Assembly (NCBI RefSeq): GCF_020379485.1
Contig: NC_063438.1
Coordinates: forward strand, 7,144,335-7,208,334
Length of the DNA: 64,000 nucleotides
Direction: 5' to 3'
Source of the DNA: Brassica napus
Taxonomy: Eukaryota > Streptophyta > Magnoliopsida > Brassicales > Brassicaceae
Shown here: piece after piece, positions 50,550 to 61,117 of the stretch
How the letters are laid out: each line of letters opens with the position of its first letter
Position numbering within the stretch: the first letter of the stretch is position 1
The notes under the pieces: model-generated
The model's input: the letters and a program-made list of their open reading frames with translations, nothing else
What the model was told of the DNA's origin: nothing
The model's database searches: none
Translations under genes and position numbers: made by a program

Positions 50550-51106
50550 CGTACTTTACTTCGCTGCAAACAAAACCCTAATTAGAGAGTGAATCTTTGA
50601 TTCGTTGAGAGAGAAAGGAAACTTTTGGAGTTGTTTAAATAGCGGATATGATATTAATGAAAAGGAAACTATATACTATACACTACTAGTTCAAAAAAAA
50701 GGAAATTACGGGAACATCAAAAAGAGGAAATTGAATAACGGCCGTCGATCTTACTCAGAGGATTTGTCATTAGTTCGATCTGAACCGTTGAATCATTTGC
50801 CGAAAAATCAAAAAAGGAAAATTGAATAGCAACCGTCGATCTTACACGCCGTTATACCATTGATCTGATCTTAACCGTTGAATCAAACTGTTAGGTGTGG
50901 GAAATCGACTAACGCGCCGTTTTTACACGGGAAGATCTACGCAATAGATTCGATCTTAACCGTTGGCTCAAACGTTACAAATCTGCAAAAATACTTGACG
51001 CCTTGGTCATTGGACTTTTTGCTAAATTTTTGGCTACAACCACATTATTCAAACAAATGATATTTCTTTAATCTCCGGCTACAACCAAAATTATTCAAAT
51101 ACATTA
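50550..51106. other. Kinase promoter region with diverged short direct repeats
   Basis: No gene seen. The words CCGTCGATCTTAC and GATCTTAACCGTTGAATCA recur at about 50740-50790, 50829-50885 and 50952-50970 as imperfect direct repeats of roughly 85-100 bp. The region is upstream of the minus-strand kinase and ends at the MULE target site. Confidence 0.5.
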
Positions 51107-51115
51107 TTGATTATT
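51107..51115. repeat. 9-bp target-site duplication of MULE, left copy
   Basis: TTGATTATT, identical to 60036-60044. Confidence 0.93.
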
Positions 51116-51174
51116 GGGAAAATTGCCAAAAGAGAACAAGAAATCAACATAGTTGTTCCTATGGTATAAATCCA
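51116..51174 (+). repeat. MULE left terminal inverted repeat
   Basis: 59 bp starting GGGAAAATTGCCAAAAGAGA; pairs with 59977-60035 with three mismatches (positions 12, 32 and 42). The pairing stops abruptly after ATAAATCCA. Confidence 0.92.
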
Positions 51175-51465
51175 ACCTAAAGTAGTCCCTATAGTATAAT
51201 GTTTTCCATAATACCAAAAGTAACCTTTAATTAATCTTATTAAACATAATTAATTTGGTTTTTTATAAAAAAATAAAGATGATTCGGTTTAATAAAATTA
51301 CCGGGTTAGAAAAAAAATCAGAAGAAAAGGGGTCAAAAGCTTGATTTCCCTAACCCTAACATCGTTGGTCTCTCCGCCTCTCTCTTTCACGCCGATAAAG
51401 ATGGCGATTTTGTCTTCTCCGTTGTGCTCCCTCCGGTGAAATCAACGACGGAACCCACCGAAGCT

Positions 51466-51684
51466 TCTCTCTCCACCTCTACGTCTCTCTGCTACTCTCC
51501 GCCTCTCTCCACCTCTCTCCGCCTCTCGCCGCCTCTCCGCTTCTCGCCACCTCTCTGCTTCTCTCCGCCTCTCTCGGCGTCTTTCCTCCTCTCGCCGCCT
51601 CGTCGGTTCTCTCCACCTCTCGCCGCCTCTCCGCTTATCGCCACCTCTCCGCTTCTCTCCGCCTCTCCGCCTCTCTGCCTCAAT
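51466..51684. repeat. CTCTCCGCC low-complexity tandem repeat
   Basis: About 220 bp of CTCTCCGCCTCT-type repeats, period roughly 13-15 bp. It lies upstream of the DUF1985-ULP1 coding start and probably within its 5' UTR exon, with an intron running to the TTTTGTAG just before the start codon. Arg/Glu-rich and Ser/Pro-rich open frames here are repeat artefacts. Confidence 0.8.
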
Positions 51685-52180
51685 TTGCGAACGGTTTGTT
51701 TCTTTGATTTGTCTTAGTCTTTGTTTCATTATTAATTTTGTGACTTTGACTTGGATCAATATTTGTTTGCTTGTGTGGATTGACTTTTTGATTATGTGAA
51801 CCGATTTTATTGAACAATGTTAGTGTTTGTGTTTGTCTTTGTGAGTGTTACGATACTGATTTCGTTGAACAATGTTATTGTTTGTGTTCGTGACTGTTAC
51901 GATACTGATTTCGCTGAACAAAGTTTGTGTGTAGTTGACTCTTAATTGTCTTAGTTTGCTGATTTGTTTGCGAGATGGAGATTGACTTGTTTTAATTTGA
52001 TTAATCGATCTACTGTGTTTCTAAATTTAAATTTGATTAGACAATGGTGTTTGGTTTTGATTATTATCTTGTGTTTGGCTCAGTTTCACTCTTACGCTTG
52101 TTTCGGACGTTTGCGTGTTTATGCTTTCATGTGATGTCTTTTGGTGTTAACAACCATGTGTTTTATTATCTTTTGTAGAT

Positions 52181-55100
52181 ATGGAGCTTGAGCTACCCAA
52201 ACGATTGTATGCAGAGGGTTCAGAACCTCGGGTTAAGAAGATCAACAACAGTTGCCGCATGGAACTTATCAGAGATCTGAAGAAAGCTATGTGTGCCGAG
52301 TATGATGATGTGAAGAGAGATCCAGTTTTCACACATATCATGGCTATTGCCGAAAATGATCTCAAGTTCTCTGGGAAACTAGTGGATAGCTTCATATGTA
52401 GGCAGCTGATTACCTCAAAGCTGCATGAGAAGTGGTTTGTTTTTGCGAGGACGCCTCTCCGGTTTTCGCTTCAGGAGTACCATGCCGTGACAGGCCTCAA
52501 GATTACACGGGAAACTAACAGTGACGTAGTGAAATGGAAAAACGACGGGGGTTTTTGGAGTAACCTACTGCACACAGGTGGTAAGATCACCTTGCAGTCG
52601 ATCAGAAAGGTTCATCTACAAGAAGTTCACACCTGGACTCGGCTTGATAGGATGAGGTTGATCTACTTGTGTGTAATAGTGGGTGTGGTGATGGGGAGAG
52701 ATGAGAAGGTGTCCATCCCTCATATGTACATCAAGTTGGTGATGGATTTTGACAAGGTTCGGAAGTTCCATTGGGGTCTTCACTCGTATGATTTCCTGCT
52801 GAGTTCGATTGAGAAGGCTAGGAAGAAGTTGGGTAAGAAGGAGAGCTACATTTTCGAGGGTTTCTCCTATGCTCTCCAGATTTGGATTATGGAGGCAATT
52901 CCTGATTTTGGAGAAATTTTAGGCAGAAGAGTCTCAGACAGCTTCAAAGGTCCAAGGTGTGGCAATTGGAAAGGAGTTGCAAAAGTTTCTTATGAAGACA
53001 TCATTGAGCTCGAGGACTCCTTAACTAACAAGGTAACATTCTCTCTATTTTTTTCTTTTATATGGTTGTTGTATATATTTTGTTTGGATTTTCATATTTT
53101 AACTGTTTGCAGGATAACTTCTTCTCGGTCATATCAGTGACTGGTAATGGTGATGTGTTTCTAGATGCTCAGTACACAAGGGAGGGTGAGATGGAAGATG
53201 AACGAGTGGACCTTGTTTTGGAGAGGATCAGGAACAAGTATGATTGGAGCAGCACAGACTGGCCAGTTTTAGACCCTGAAGAGTCTAAAATGGAGGAACC
53301 CGACAGCCATGATAGAGGGTCAGAAGCTGATAAGAGCGTGGATCATACGGATGTTGTAGCAGACGAGGAGACCTCTTCGGTTAGGTTGCAGGAAAAGGCA
53401 AGAGAAAGTTTCTTGATGAAGGAGCAGAGACAAGAAAGAAGAAGGTGCTGTGTAAGCGATCAGCAGAAAAGTTTCTGACTTTTGGTCCTGAAACTAAGAG
53501 TTTCATTGAGGGTCTTATCCGCACATCTGTCACTTCATTGGGAGATGTGCTCAGTATGCAAATGGCGAATATGGAGAGAGTGTTTACAGAGAGGATGGGG
53601 AAGATGGAGATTGAGGTTTCACAGCTCAAGGACGCAATCAGTTTGACTGGTGAAGGAAGCTATCCTAGTAAGAAAGAAACTGAAGAAGCTCCACTAAACA
53701 GCAAAGCCAAGCAAGCTCCACCTAAGAGCAAAGGCGCTCAAGCTCCACCTAAGAGCAAAGGCGCTCAAGCTCCACCTAAGCGCAAAGGCGATCAACCTAC
53801 TCCAACAAAAAAGGTACTACCTAAGAGAAAGTGTAGAACTTGATGAACCTGGAACTAGGATGCTTGAGTTAGGGTGCTGGAGCTAGGCTTATGGAACTTC
53901 ATATTGACTGTGTAATATTATGTAATATGGAATGTGAAACTTTGTGTAATAGGTTTCTAAAGTGTAATATGTTTGACTGTTTGTGTATTAAACTCTATGA
54001 ATGTAATGCTTTGTTTGTGTTATGAATAAATGGCTTCTTCTTATATGCAATGTTTTAAATTTTAATGAATAGGACGGGAAAAAGATTGCTACAGAAACTA
54101 ATGATTTTGATTTTGGATTGAGTACACAAGACTTGCGGGACCTGTCCCAAGCTACATTTGTTGACGGTTTTGATCTGTCTCAAGTGAAAGTTGAGACGTC
54201 AAGTAAATCGAAACCGTTTAACATGGCTCCACTGCAGTGGAATGATGAGGAAATGGATCGAACCAAAGAAGACTCGCCAGATGCCGCGTTGGTGTTTTTC
54301 CGTGAAGAGGATTGGGAAAAAGTTAGAACTTGGTCAACTTCCTCCACGTAAGTACTCTATTCTCATTCATCTGTCATGTATTAATACATTTAAAATAAAC
54401 GTTTCAATGTTTTACAATTTTATCATTGTATTTGGTTTCAGACGTATACGGATTGGACCTGCCACTTTAGATTTTGAGATTGCTAATCGTCTTATGGATA
54501 AATCTGAGTGGTTAAATAGCTTGGTAAACCTTAGAGACTATTTGCTTCCATTTGTGTCTTTTAAATACATTGTGTGTGCTAAGATTTTCAAAATATGCAG
54601 GAGATTGACGCTGCAATGTACGTATTCCGGGAGAGAACATCTTTGAAACGATGGAGACCTCATCGTGTCGCCTTCATGACTGTCGTCTTCAGCAATATGA
54701 TTAAAAAAGAGTATGGTCATTTAGAAGCTCAGGGTAGAAAGAGCTACATGCTTCATAATTTGCTACTGCAGTTCGGTAAAGGAGTCCTTCCACCACATGG
54801 CAGGACACATGAGATATGGAATATAGATGTGGATCGCCTGTATGTCCCTGTTCATGTCAGTGGGAATCATTGGATCGCCTTGTGCATCAGTTTCGTGACG
54901 AGGAGCATTGAAGTGTTCGACTGCTCGGGTAGGAAAAGGTACAAGGAGGTGGATGGGTTCGCAAACCTTATTCCGCGTATTGTCAAGGCAGTTCAGCCTA
55001 TGAGACACCAGAAGGATTTCGCAGTCGGTGCATATACTGTTTCCTATGTCCCCGTTGGGAATCTGAATAAAAGTGCATGTGACTGTGGCGTCTATGCAGT

Positions 55101-55287
55101 GAAGTTCATTGAGTGTCATGCGCTTGGATTGGAGTTGTCGTTGTTGCATGATGGTAACATTATCGAAGCTCGCCACAGGATTCTATGGGATCTTTGGGAA
55201 GCAGCTAATGATCCGGAATTGATTGATAGGATGTCAAAGTATCAATCCCCGGAGTGTCTCTCTTCGACTGTAGAGGAGATTTTGTGA
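52181..55287 (+). CDS. MULE-borne DUF1985 / ULP1-like cysteine protease (C48 family)
   Basis: Proposed exons: 52181-53032, 53113 onward, to 53813, 54073-54347, 54442-54523 and 54601-55287, with consistent phases. The first exon (284 aa) is a DUF1985 domain (WFVFARTPLRFSLQEYHAVTG; TRLDRMRLIYLCVIVGV). The middle is charged, with three 27-nt repeats (53712-53792; APPKSKGAQ). The last exon is the C48 domain with His in GNHW, Asp in VFDC and Cys in CDCGVYA, spaced as in ULP1 (deSUMOylating) proteases. Between 53113 and 53813 the frame changes near 53391: either a one-base frameshift, or an intron 53186-53391 (donor GTGAGA, acceptor TTGCAG) that restores frame and gives 796 aa. The acidic segment skipped by that intron looks coding, so a frameshift is possible. 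Confidence 0.8.
53712..53792 (+). repeat. Three 27-nt coding repeats (APPKSKGAQ)
   Basis: Copies at 53712, 53739 and 53766; the third has two substitutions. They encode a Lys/Pro-rich linker between the DUF1985 part and the protease part. Confidence 0.9.
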
Positions 55288-55487
55288 GACTGCTTGGTTT
55301 CAAGTTCTAATGTAATGAACAAGATTGCTTAATCTGATGTATAACTTCTAGATTTTATTATCATTTTTAGGAACAAGACTGCTTAGTTTATTGTATAACT
55401 TCTAGTGTTTAATTATGATTTTTAGGATTGACTCTTGTAATCAAATGTACATCTTGTGGTTTTGTTATTAAGGGTTTAGAACCTTAA

Positions 55488-55669
55488 GCTAAACCCTAAA
55501 CATACCCTAAACGAAACACAAAACCCAGAACAAGACCACAGTCAAACCTAACCTAAACTCCTAAACATACCCTAAACGAAACAAAAACCCGGAACAAGAC
55601 CACAGTCAAACCTAACCTAAACCCTAAACATACCCTAAACGAAACAAAAACCCGGAACAAGACCACAAG
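55488..55669. repeat. Tandem repeat with CCCTAAAC motifs
   Basis: Two complete units of 65 and 63 bp plus a partial third (starting at 55501, 55566 and 55629: CATACCCTAAACGAAAC.. CCGGAACAAGACCACA). They sit between the ULP gene and the GRF gene. CCCTAAAC resembles the plant telomere repeat and telobox, but it is embedded in a longer unit. Confidence 0.85.
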
Positions 55670-55931
55670 AACATTTAGAATAACTGTTTTACTAGATCAT
55701 CCCGTAGGAGTAAATAAATCGTATCAAATGTAATACACTTAACTTGGCTTCTTGCAAACCAGACTTTTGATCCAACCCAACAATCAAACCCGACCACAAC
55801 TAGATCCACAATAAACCTAAAACCCGACATATATAACACCAACTCAGCAACCAAACCCGAATTTTCCCATTTTTTTCAGATCTTCTTTTCTGTCAATCTC
55901 CTTTTTCTCTCTGAATCAGTTTCTCACACAC

Positions 55932-56434
55932 ATGAATACTTCAAGGCGACATTCATACGGGGTGCCATCTAGGTGCTGGTGCGGGAAAGGGGTTGTGATA
56001 TTCTCCTCGAGAACTGATGACAATCCTTACCGACGGTTCTATAGATGTGAAATAGGGGCACAGGTTCATAGTCTTGATTTGTTTTTCGATTCAATTACCG
56101 ATTTGTTATGTTCCTTTTTTGTCTGATTCGATTTTCGATTGTGTAGGATAAACAGCATGTTTTTTCATTCCATTTTACTTCTCCTAATATGATTTTCGTT
56201 TCTATGTAGCGAAAGAAGGAAAATCATTTATTTAAGTGGGTTGATGACGCCTTGCTTGATGAGATTCGAAGGGTAGAGGCTGAGCAAGGGAGAATTGTGG
56301 AAGAGATTGAAGATCTGAAAAGTAGTATCACACAGAGAATAGAAGAAGAAGTTAGGAAGCAGAAAAATTCACTCGAATTAGGTTGCTTAGGAAGCATTCT
56401 ATGGCTTTTTGGAAGATTAAGAAGCCAAGAATGA
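55932..56434 (+). CDS. MULE-borne GRF-type zinc-finger coiled-coil protein
   Basis: Two exons, 55932-56063 and 56210-56434 (GT-AG, phase 0), giving 118 aa. The first exon and the junction carry a GRF zinc finger: C15 and C17 (CWCGKG), NPYRRFYRC (C39), then HLFKWVDD with His as the likely fourth ligand. Residues 58-95 are charged and helical (RRVEAEQGRIVEEIEDLKSS), a probable coiled coil. The C-terminus has a short hydrophobic stretch (LGCLGSILWLFG). GRF fingers in other proteins bind nucleic acid. Its position between the protease and the convergent transposase suggests it belongs to the element. Confidence 0.8.
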
Positions 56435-56989
56435 GTGAAATCAGTCTACTGGTTCTAAGTATCTTCTTGTTAGTGTGTTTTTTTCGTTTTTACCAGTCAT
56501 TTGGTTCTTAGTATTGGCTTCAATAAGTGTTTTGTTGCTACAATATTTGTGTCGACTTTACCAGTCAAGTGGTTCTTATATTTTGTGCTCAGTGATCTGT
56601 TCTTACAATCCACCTTTTTTGTTGAAAAATCAGACATCAGCTATTGTCAAACAAACTAAAACTCGAACTCAAAAGCATAGCTGAACATAACTAAACAAAC
56701 AGAGAGATAGAGAAGTGAAGTGAAAATAATACCAATGTATAACAATGAAACTGATAAAATAACCATATGAGAATTATCCAAAGTAGCCAAAGTTAAACAA
56801 AGTTGATTGTTTTTAGAAGAAAAAACCATACGAGACAAGGCAACACTGCACTTTCAAACACCACAACTTGCATACTTGAACATACCAACCTGTAACAGAA
56901 ACATCAATACATGAAACACAATTAAATCGAGATTGAAAAACATATAAACGAACTGGCTATATAAGCTGACCCTTACCATATGTGACTGA
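56435..56989. other. Convergent 3' region between GRF gene and MURA
   Basis: About 550 bp, AT-rich, without a supported gene. It should hold the 3' ends of both transcripts. Overlapping frames at 56475-56838 are hydrophobic and low complexity. Confidence 0.5.
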
Positions 56990-59308
56990 CTATATTGGTA
57001 TTTTACAAGTTGCTCTGTTGTGCCCACTAATACCACATCTACTACACTTGCGAGGCTGCCTCTTTTGTGATGTTTGCGATGACCGAAGTTTATCTTCAAC
57101 AGTTTCATATCTGCGTTTTCTATTCCTTCCAACTGATTTTCTTGACTCTGGTGGTAGCACATTGTCCACGACAACATCTTCTGGCATGGACCAAGCATCC
57201 TCAGGAACAGCAATAGGATTGATGCTTTCATGATAAGCTTCTCGCCAAGCTTCTGTAGTGTAAAATAAATCAGTTAATGTGTGTGGCTGTCTTCCAACAT
57301 GAAACCCAGCTTTAATTGCGTGCCGACAAGGTATCTTCATCAGGTTGTACTTCCCACATGAGCAAGTACGTCTATCCAAATCAACTAAGCAGTCGATTTT
57401 ATCACCTCTAACAAGCAAGCGACCATCGCTGACAGGGTAAACTGCAAATCTTTTGCCTTTCTCGGTTCTCCTTTCAATCTTTTTCTCCACATCTTCGGTA
57501 AGAGGATGATTATGCTTTGAAATCTTTTTCTTACGGTTATAAAACCACCGAGTCAGCATTTCTCTGATACTGTCCAACAAGGGAATGATTGGATACTCTC
57601 TCGGCGAACGCAAAGCAGAGTTGATGGATTCGGCAGGGTTTGTTGTCCTTATGTCATATCTATATCCAGAGAATTGACATCTTGCCCACTTTTGGACTTC
57701 AGCATCCCTTAGGTATTTTCCAATTGCCGGACTGATATTACACACATTAGCAAATATCTTTTCAAACTCAGCAACTCTATAAACCTTGGACGCCTTTGCA
57801 ACCAACCCAACAAGTCCTTTCCCATGGTAATATGTTACCACATTATTCAACAAATGATGAATGCAAATACCATGTTTAGCTGTTGGATACACAGTCTCAA
57901 GCGCCTTAGCAATGGCCGCATGTCTGTCCGAAATGAAAGCCAAATGATGATCATCAGCAATGACACTATTTAGTTGTCTCATAAACCATTCCCAAGAATT
58001 TTCATTCTCTGAGTCGACTACTCCGAATGCAAGAGGATACAAATTAGAATTTCCGTCTACAGCAGTTGCAACCAATAGAACTCCTTTGTATTTGTTCTTC
58101 AGAAAAGTGCCATCAACCACAATAACCCTCCTTATGACTCTGTTAAATCCTCGTAGCGATTGCCCAAATGCAATAAACAGGTACCGAAATCTCCCATTGC
58201 TGTCAATCTCATACGATGAATGTGTTCCCGGATTAGCCTCTCTGAGCATGTGCAAGTATTTCGGTATTTTTCCATAACTTCTCTCTGGTATACCTCTAAC
58301 AGCATTAACCGCATATTCACGAGCATCCCATGCTAAAGATTTCGTGATCTCACAGCCATGATCCATAAGCATAATCTGTATTATATCATTGCATTTTGGC
58401 CCTTCCTTAACCCCTTCATACCTATGCATAATCAGACTGCCTATAGTTTTGGCCGAAGCAGTCCTACCCGGTTTGGTTTTGTTTGAAGGTGCGCATGTAT
58501 GTTCACCGACATACTTTTTGATAATGAAATATTCAGAATCCTTCAAACACTCTGCTCGAACACACCAATTGCATGCATTATCCTCACATCTAACGTACCA
58601 AAGTTGTCTATCCGTTTTGATAACCTCGTAGTGAAAGTTATGCTTCATTGCACATATCTCGAAAGTCGCCTTCAGCAAAGTTTTGTTCTCAAACAATTGT
58701 CCCTTCTTAACAACATTGAGCACAGAAAACTTTGACATCTTATGTATGTCCTCTTTGGCCGAGATCATGGTATCGGCATGATAGGCATCCTCATCAACTT
58801 CGACTCTTCTAATCTTTTCTTTCTTTTTCTCGCACTGCCTCTCAACAAACACAGGAGCTGGTTCGTTCCCCCTATCAACCGAGTTTCCCTCCTCTTGAGC
58901 AGAACTTGAATCAGCTGGCGACTTGTTAAGATCAAAGTCTGGTTCATTCAGATTCTCAACTTTGGCTTTAGACGTTACACACAATCGAGTAGAAACACAC
59001 TTTTGAACAAAACCAACAAAATTCTGAAGCTGTCGATCATTCGCAATGATCACAGGTGGACAAGTTGATGTATTGATCAACTCATTAGGTAGATAACTCA
59101 ACTCCAAATCGGGTAAGCTATCTTCTTCCATATCAAAATCTTCCAAAACCATTCTTTTAAAAACCTCTAAGGTAGAACTTGATTCCAATAACAGTAGCCT
59201 AGCCCCTTTCTCATCAGCCGAAAAAACCCATCCCGTGGTTGCTCCAAACTCCCAAACACCACATGTTGTATAGATATGCATCATAGAACAAGTTTTTGTG
59301 AAAATCAC
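56990..59308 (-). CDS. MURA-type Mutator transposase, intact
   Basis: 772 aa in one frame. Residues about 1-115 match the N-terminal region common in plant MURA. Residues about 200-275 are the MuDR DNA-binding domain (FEICAMKHNFHYEV; CNWCVRA; GEHTC). The catalytic core has D399 (VIVVDGTF), D461 (FISDRHAA) and a candidate E560 (NPAESIN). The SWIM zinc finger is C649-x-C651..C661-x-H663 (CSCGKYNLMKIPCRH). A CCHC knuckle, CSRCGISGHNRATC (755-768), ends the protein. It cuts and joins DNA at the terminal repeats. A start further inside, at MMHIY, is possible. The absence of stops and full set of domains suggest activity. Confidence 0.92.
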   Translation of the reverse strand: MIFTKTCSMMHIYTTCGVWEFGATTGWVFSADEKGARLLLLESSSTLEVFKRMVLEDFDMEEDSLPDLELSYLPNELINTSTCPPVIIANDRQLQNFVGFVQKCVSTRLCVTSKAKVENLNEPDFDLNKSPADSSSAQEEGNSVDRGNEPAPVFVERQCEKKKEKIRRVEVDEDAYHADTMISAKEDIHKMSKFSVLNVVKKGQLFENKTLLKATFEICAMKHNFHYEVIKTDRQLWYVRCEDNACNWCVRAECLKDSEYFIIKKYVGEHTCAPSNKTKPGRTASAKTIGSLIMHRYEGVKEGPKCNDIIQIMLMDHGCEITKSLAWDAREYAVNAVRGIPERSYGKIPKYLHMLREANPGTHSSYEIDSNGRFRYLFIAFGQSLRGFNRVIRRVIVVDGTFLKNKYKGVLLVATAVDGNSNLYPLAFGVVDSENENSWEWFMRQLNSVIADDHHLAFISDRHAAIAKALETVYPTAKHGICIHHLLNNVVTYYHGKGLVGLVAKASKVYRVAEFEKIFANVCNISPAIGKYLRDAEVQKWARCQFSGYRYDIRTTNPAESINSALRSPREYPIIPLLDSIREMLTRWFYNRKKKISKHNHPLTEDVEKKIERRTEKGKRFAVYPVSDGRLLVRGDKIDCLVDLDRRTCSCGKYNLMKIPCRHAIKAGFHVGRQPHTLTDLFYTTEAWREAYHESINPIAVPEDAWSMPEDVVVDNVLPPESRKSVGRNRKRRYETVEDKLRSSQTSQKRQPRKCSRCGISGHNRATCKIPI

Positions 59309-59489
59309 AAGACAAACTATAGAAAAATCATGGGGAAATCATAGATTGGTGAAGAAGAACATTCAAAATCGTTTTTTTTTAAATTTTTCACGAAGCAAAT
59401 CAATGAAAACACGTTTTAGGAAGTTAGAATATTTTTAGAATATTTTTAAAACTGCAACTTCCTTAATTTTCGAAAATTCAGTTTTTTTA

Positions 59490-59810
59490 TCCGTAGAAGG
59501 CACCTTCTACACTGTGTAGAACATAACAAAATTCCAGAATGTAATTTCTACACTATGTGGACGTTCGTGTATGTTTTAGATTTTGCATTCCTGATAACTT
59601 AGAATACTCGATAAAAGTAGAAACATGTTTCTGAATAAAAGTAGCGATCATTACAAATAGTAGAATTCGTATTCCCCATATTTAGAATTATAGTAAAAAG
59701 TAGTTTTTACGTTCTAAAACAAGTAGATGGATGTGTTCATTCTAGAATTCATTTTCTACTCACCCGTTTTGTGTAGAAACAGAATTCTACTTTTAGTAGA
59801 ACGTAATTTA
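59490..59810. promoter_or_regulatory. Subterminal cluster of GTAGAA / TTCTAC motifs
   Basis: About ten copies of TTCTAC or its reverse GTAGAA occur in 320 bp at the right subterminal region. One is a near-perfect palindrome, GTAGAAGG-CA-CCTTCTAC (59493-59510). The cluster lies between the MURA start and the right inverted repeat. It could be a transposase-binding or promoter region; this is inferred from position and repetition. Confidence 0.5.
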
Positions 59811-59976
59811 AAAACATTATTTATTATGTTTTTCAAACCTAAAAAAATATGTGTTTGTGTAAATGGGTGTTTTATTAGTTTTTTATATTTTTAATAATTT
59901 TTTTGATTCTTATAACTATTTATTACATTAATTTTAACATATGGAAAGGGTAAAAAGGAGAAAAAATGGAAAAAAA

Positions 59977-60035
59977 TGGATTTATACCATAGGGACAACT
60001 ATGCTGATTTCTTGTTCTCTTTTAGCAATTTTCCC
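59977..60035 (-). repeat. MULE right terminal inverted repeat
   Basis: Reverse complement of the left 59-bp repeat with three mismatches; ends TTTTCCC directly before the target duplication. Confidence 0.92.
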
Positions 60036-60044
60036 TTGATTATT
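60036..60044. repeat. 9-bp target-site duplication of MULE, right copy
   Basis: TTGATTATT, identical to 51107-51115. Confidence 0.93.
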
Positions 60045-60909
60045 TTCCTTATGAAGATGAAAATCTTAAATAATGCTAACTGTTTCTTAAAAAAAAAAGT
60101 GGAAGATTTCTGATTGGTTCCAGAATTAACTTGTTTAATTAACTTGTCTAACATTATTAACTTGTTTACAATTAACTTTTTTCTATTAACATTATTTTAT
60201 ACTTGAAATATATGTGACAAATTTACTATATACATACAGTTCTATGCAACATTGCTTATAAACTGGTTTAGAGCGAGTTTTAAATTTACAAAGCTGCAAA
60301 CTAATAGAAATAAACGGTTTTAACTGATTAAAAATGTAATAAAATATTTAAAAAATCACGAGTGGTATGGCGGATTTGAAAATTGGTAAACATTTAGAGT
60401 TTGAAATCTTAGATTTACATGTTTGTATGGCTATGTGACATGGATATCTAAATCTCATTGTGAGCAACCAAATCTATCTAGCGCCAGTAAAATTAGTCCA
60501 GTAAAATTAGTCGGCTAGATCTTGGTACACCACATACTCCAGATTATAAAAATTGTAGTAAAATATATTTTTGCAGCTTCAGAGACCTTAGCAATCTAGG
60601 CTGAAATATTTGTCATTAAAATAAAAGATCGCAAGATGGGCTTCTCCAGCTTGGGTACCCGACCTGCTTTTGCTTATGTTAGGTGTGGTTGCTTTGGTCT
60701 AGTTTATTAGTTCTTGAATCTTTACTTGCATTCTAAGCAGGAAGACAAATTTGATCACTCATATCAACTAAGTACTAACTTACTATGTTGAAAATATAAC
60801 TTATGGAGCTTCCTCGGATTTTGATAGATTTTTCTGGAGTACATAAATTTGAGAAGCCAGATGATGATCAGACTCTTAAATATAATTCATTTGCATTGTT
60901 TGTTCTCTT
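60045..60909. other. AT-rich intergenic region
   Basis: Sequence continuing from the pre-insertion site. No gene or recognised element was found. Confidence 0.5.
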
Positions 60910-60921
60910 GATGTTTGAGAA
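60910..60921. repeat. SINE target-site duplication, left copy
   Basis: GATGTTTGAGAA, repeated at 61118-61129 after the A-tract. Confidence 0.75.
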
Positions 60922-61117
60922 ATTTAAAACCGGGGCTTCTAGCTCTAGTGGTAAATGGCTTACAGTTGTTAGTACCGCCACCTGGGTTCGAATCCCGGTC
61001 ACTGGGGAATTAACATTTCGGCATCGCCAGAGACAGAGGACCGACACGTGGCAACACGTGACTAATCTGAATCACTTCTGTGGGGCTAGGATACCTCTGT
61101 ATAATTCAAAAAAAAAA
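60922..61117 (+). mobile_element. tRNA-derived SINE
   Basis: The tRNA-like head has an A box (TAGCTCTAGTGGTAAA, about 60939-60954) and a perfect B box (GGGTTCGAATCCC, about 60984-60996). A non-tRNA body (..GACACGTGGCAACACGTG..) ends in an A-tract. A 12-bp target duplication flanks it. Length of about 195 bp suits plant SINEs. A 107-codon open frame across it is fortuitous. Some bases after the left duplication (ATTTAAAACC) may belong to the flank. Confidence 0.8.

Larger units (their letters stand above)
51116..60035. mobile_element. Complete Mutator-like element (Kaonashi/ULP-type MULE), 8,920 bp
   Basis: Terminal inverted repeats of 59 bp (51116-51174 and 59977-60035, three mismatches) start GGGAAAATTGCC. 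The element is flanked by a perfect 9-bp duplication, the hallmark of Mutator transposition. It carries an open MURA transposase, a DUF1985-ULP1 gene and a GRF zinc-finger gene. ULP-bearing MULEs (Kaonashi) are known from plants. Perfect flanks, near-identical ends and an uninterrupted transposase indicate a recent and possibly autonomous element. Confidence 0.93.

Noticed and set aside
51442..51759. Arg/Glu-rich protein on the minus strand
   Set aside because: Direct translation of the CTCTCCGCC repeat.
54763..55176. 137-codon minus-strand frame
   Set aside because: Antisense shadow of the ULP1 protease exon.
60939..61010. Functional tRNA gene
   Set aside because: A and B boxes are good, but the cloverleaf is incomplete, and the body, A-tract and target duplication show a SINE.
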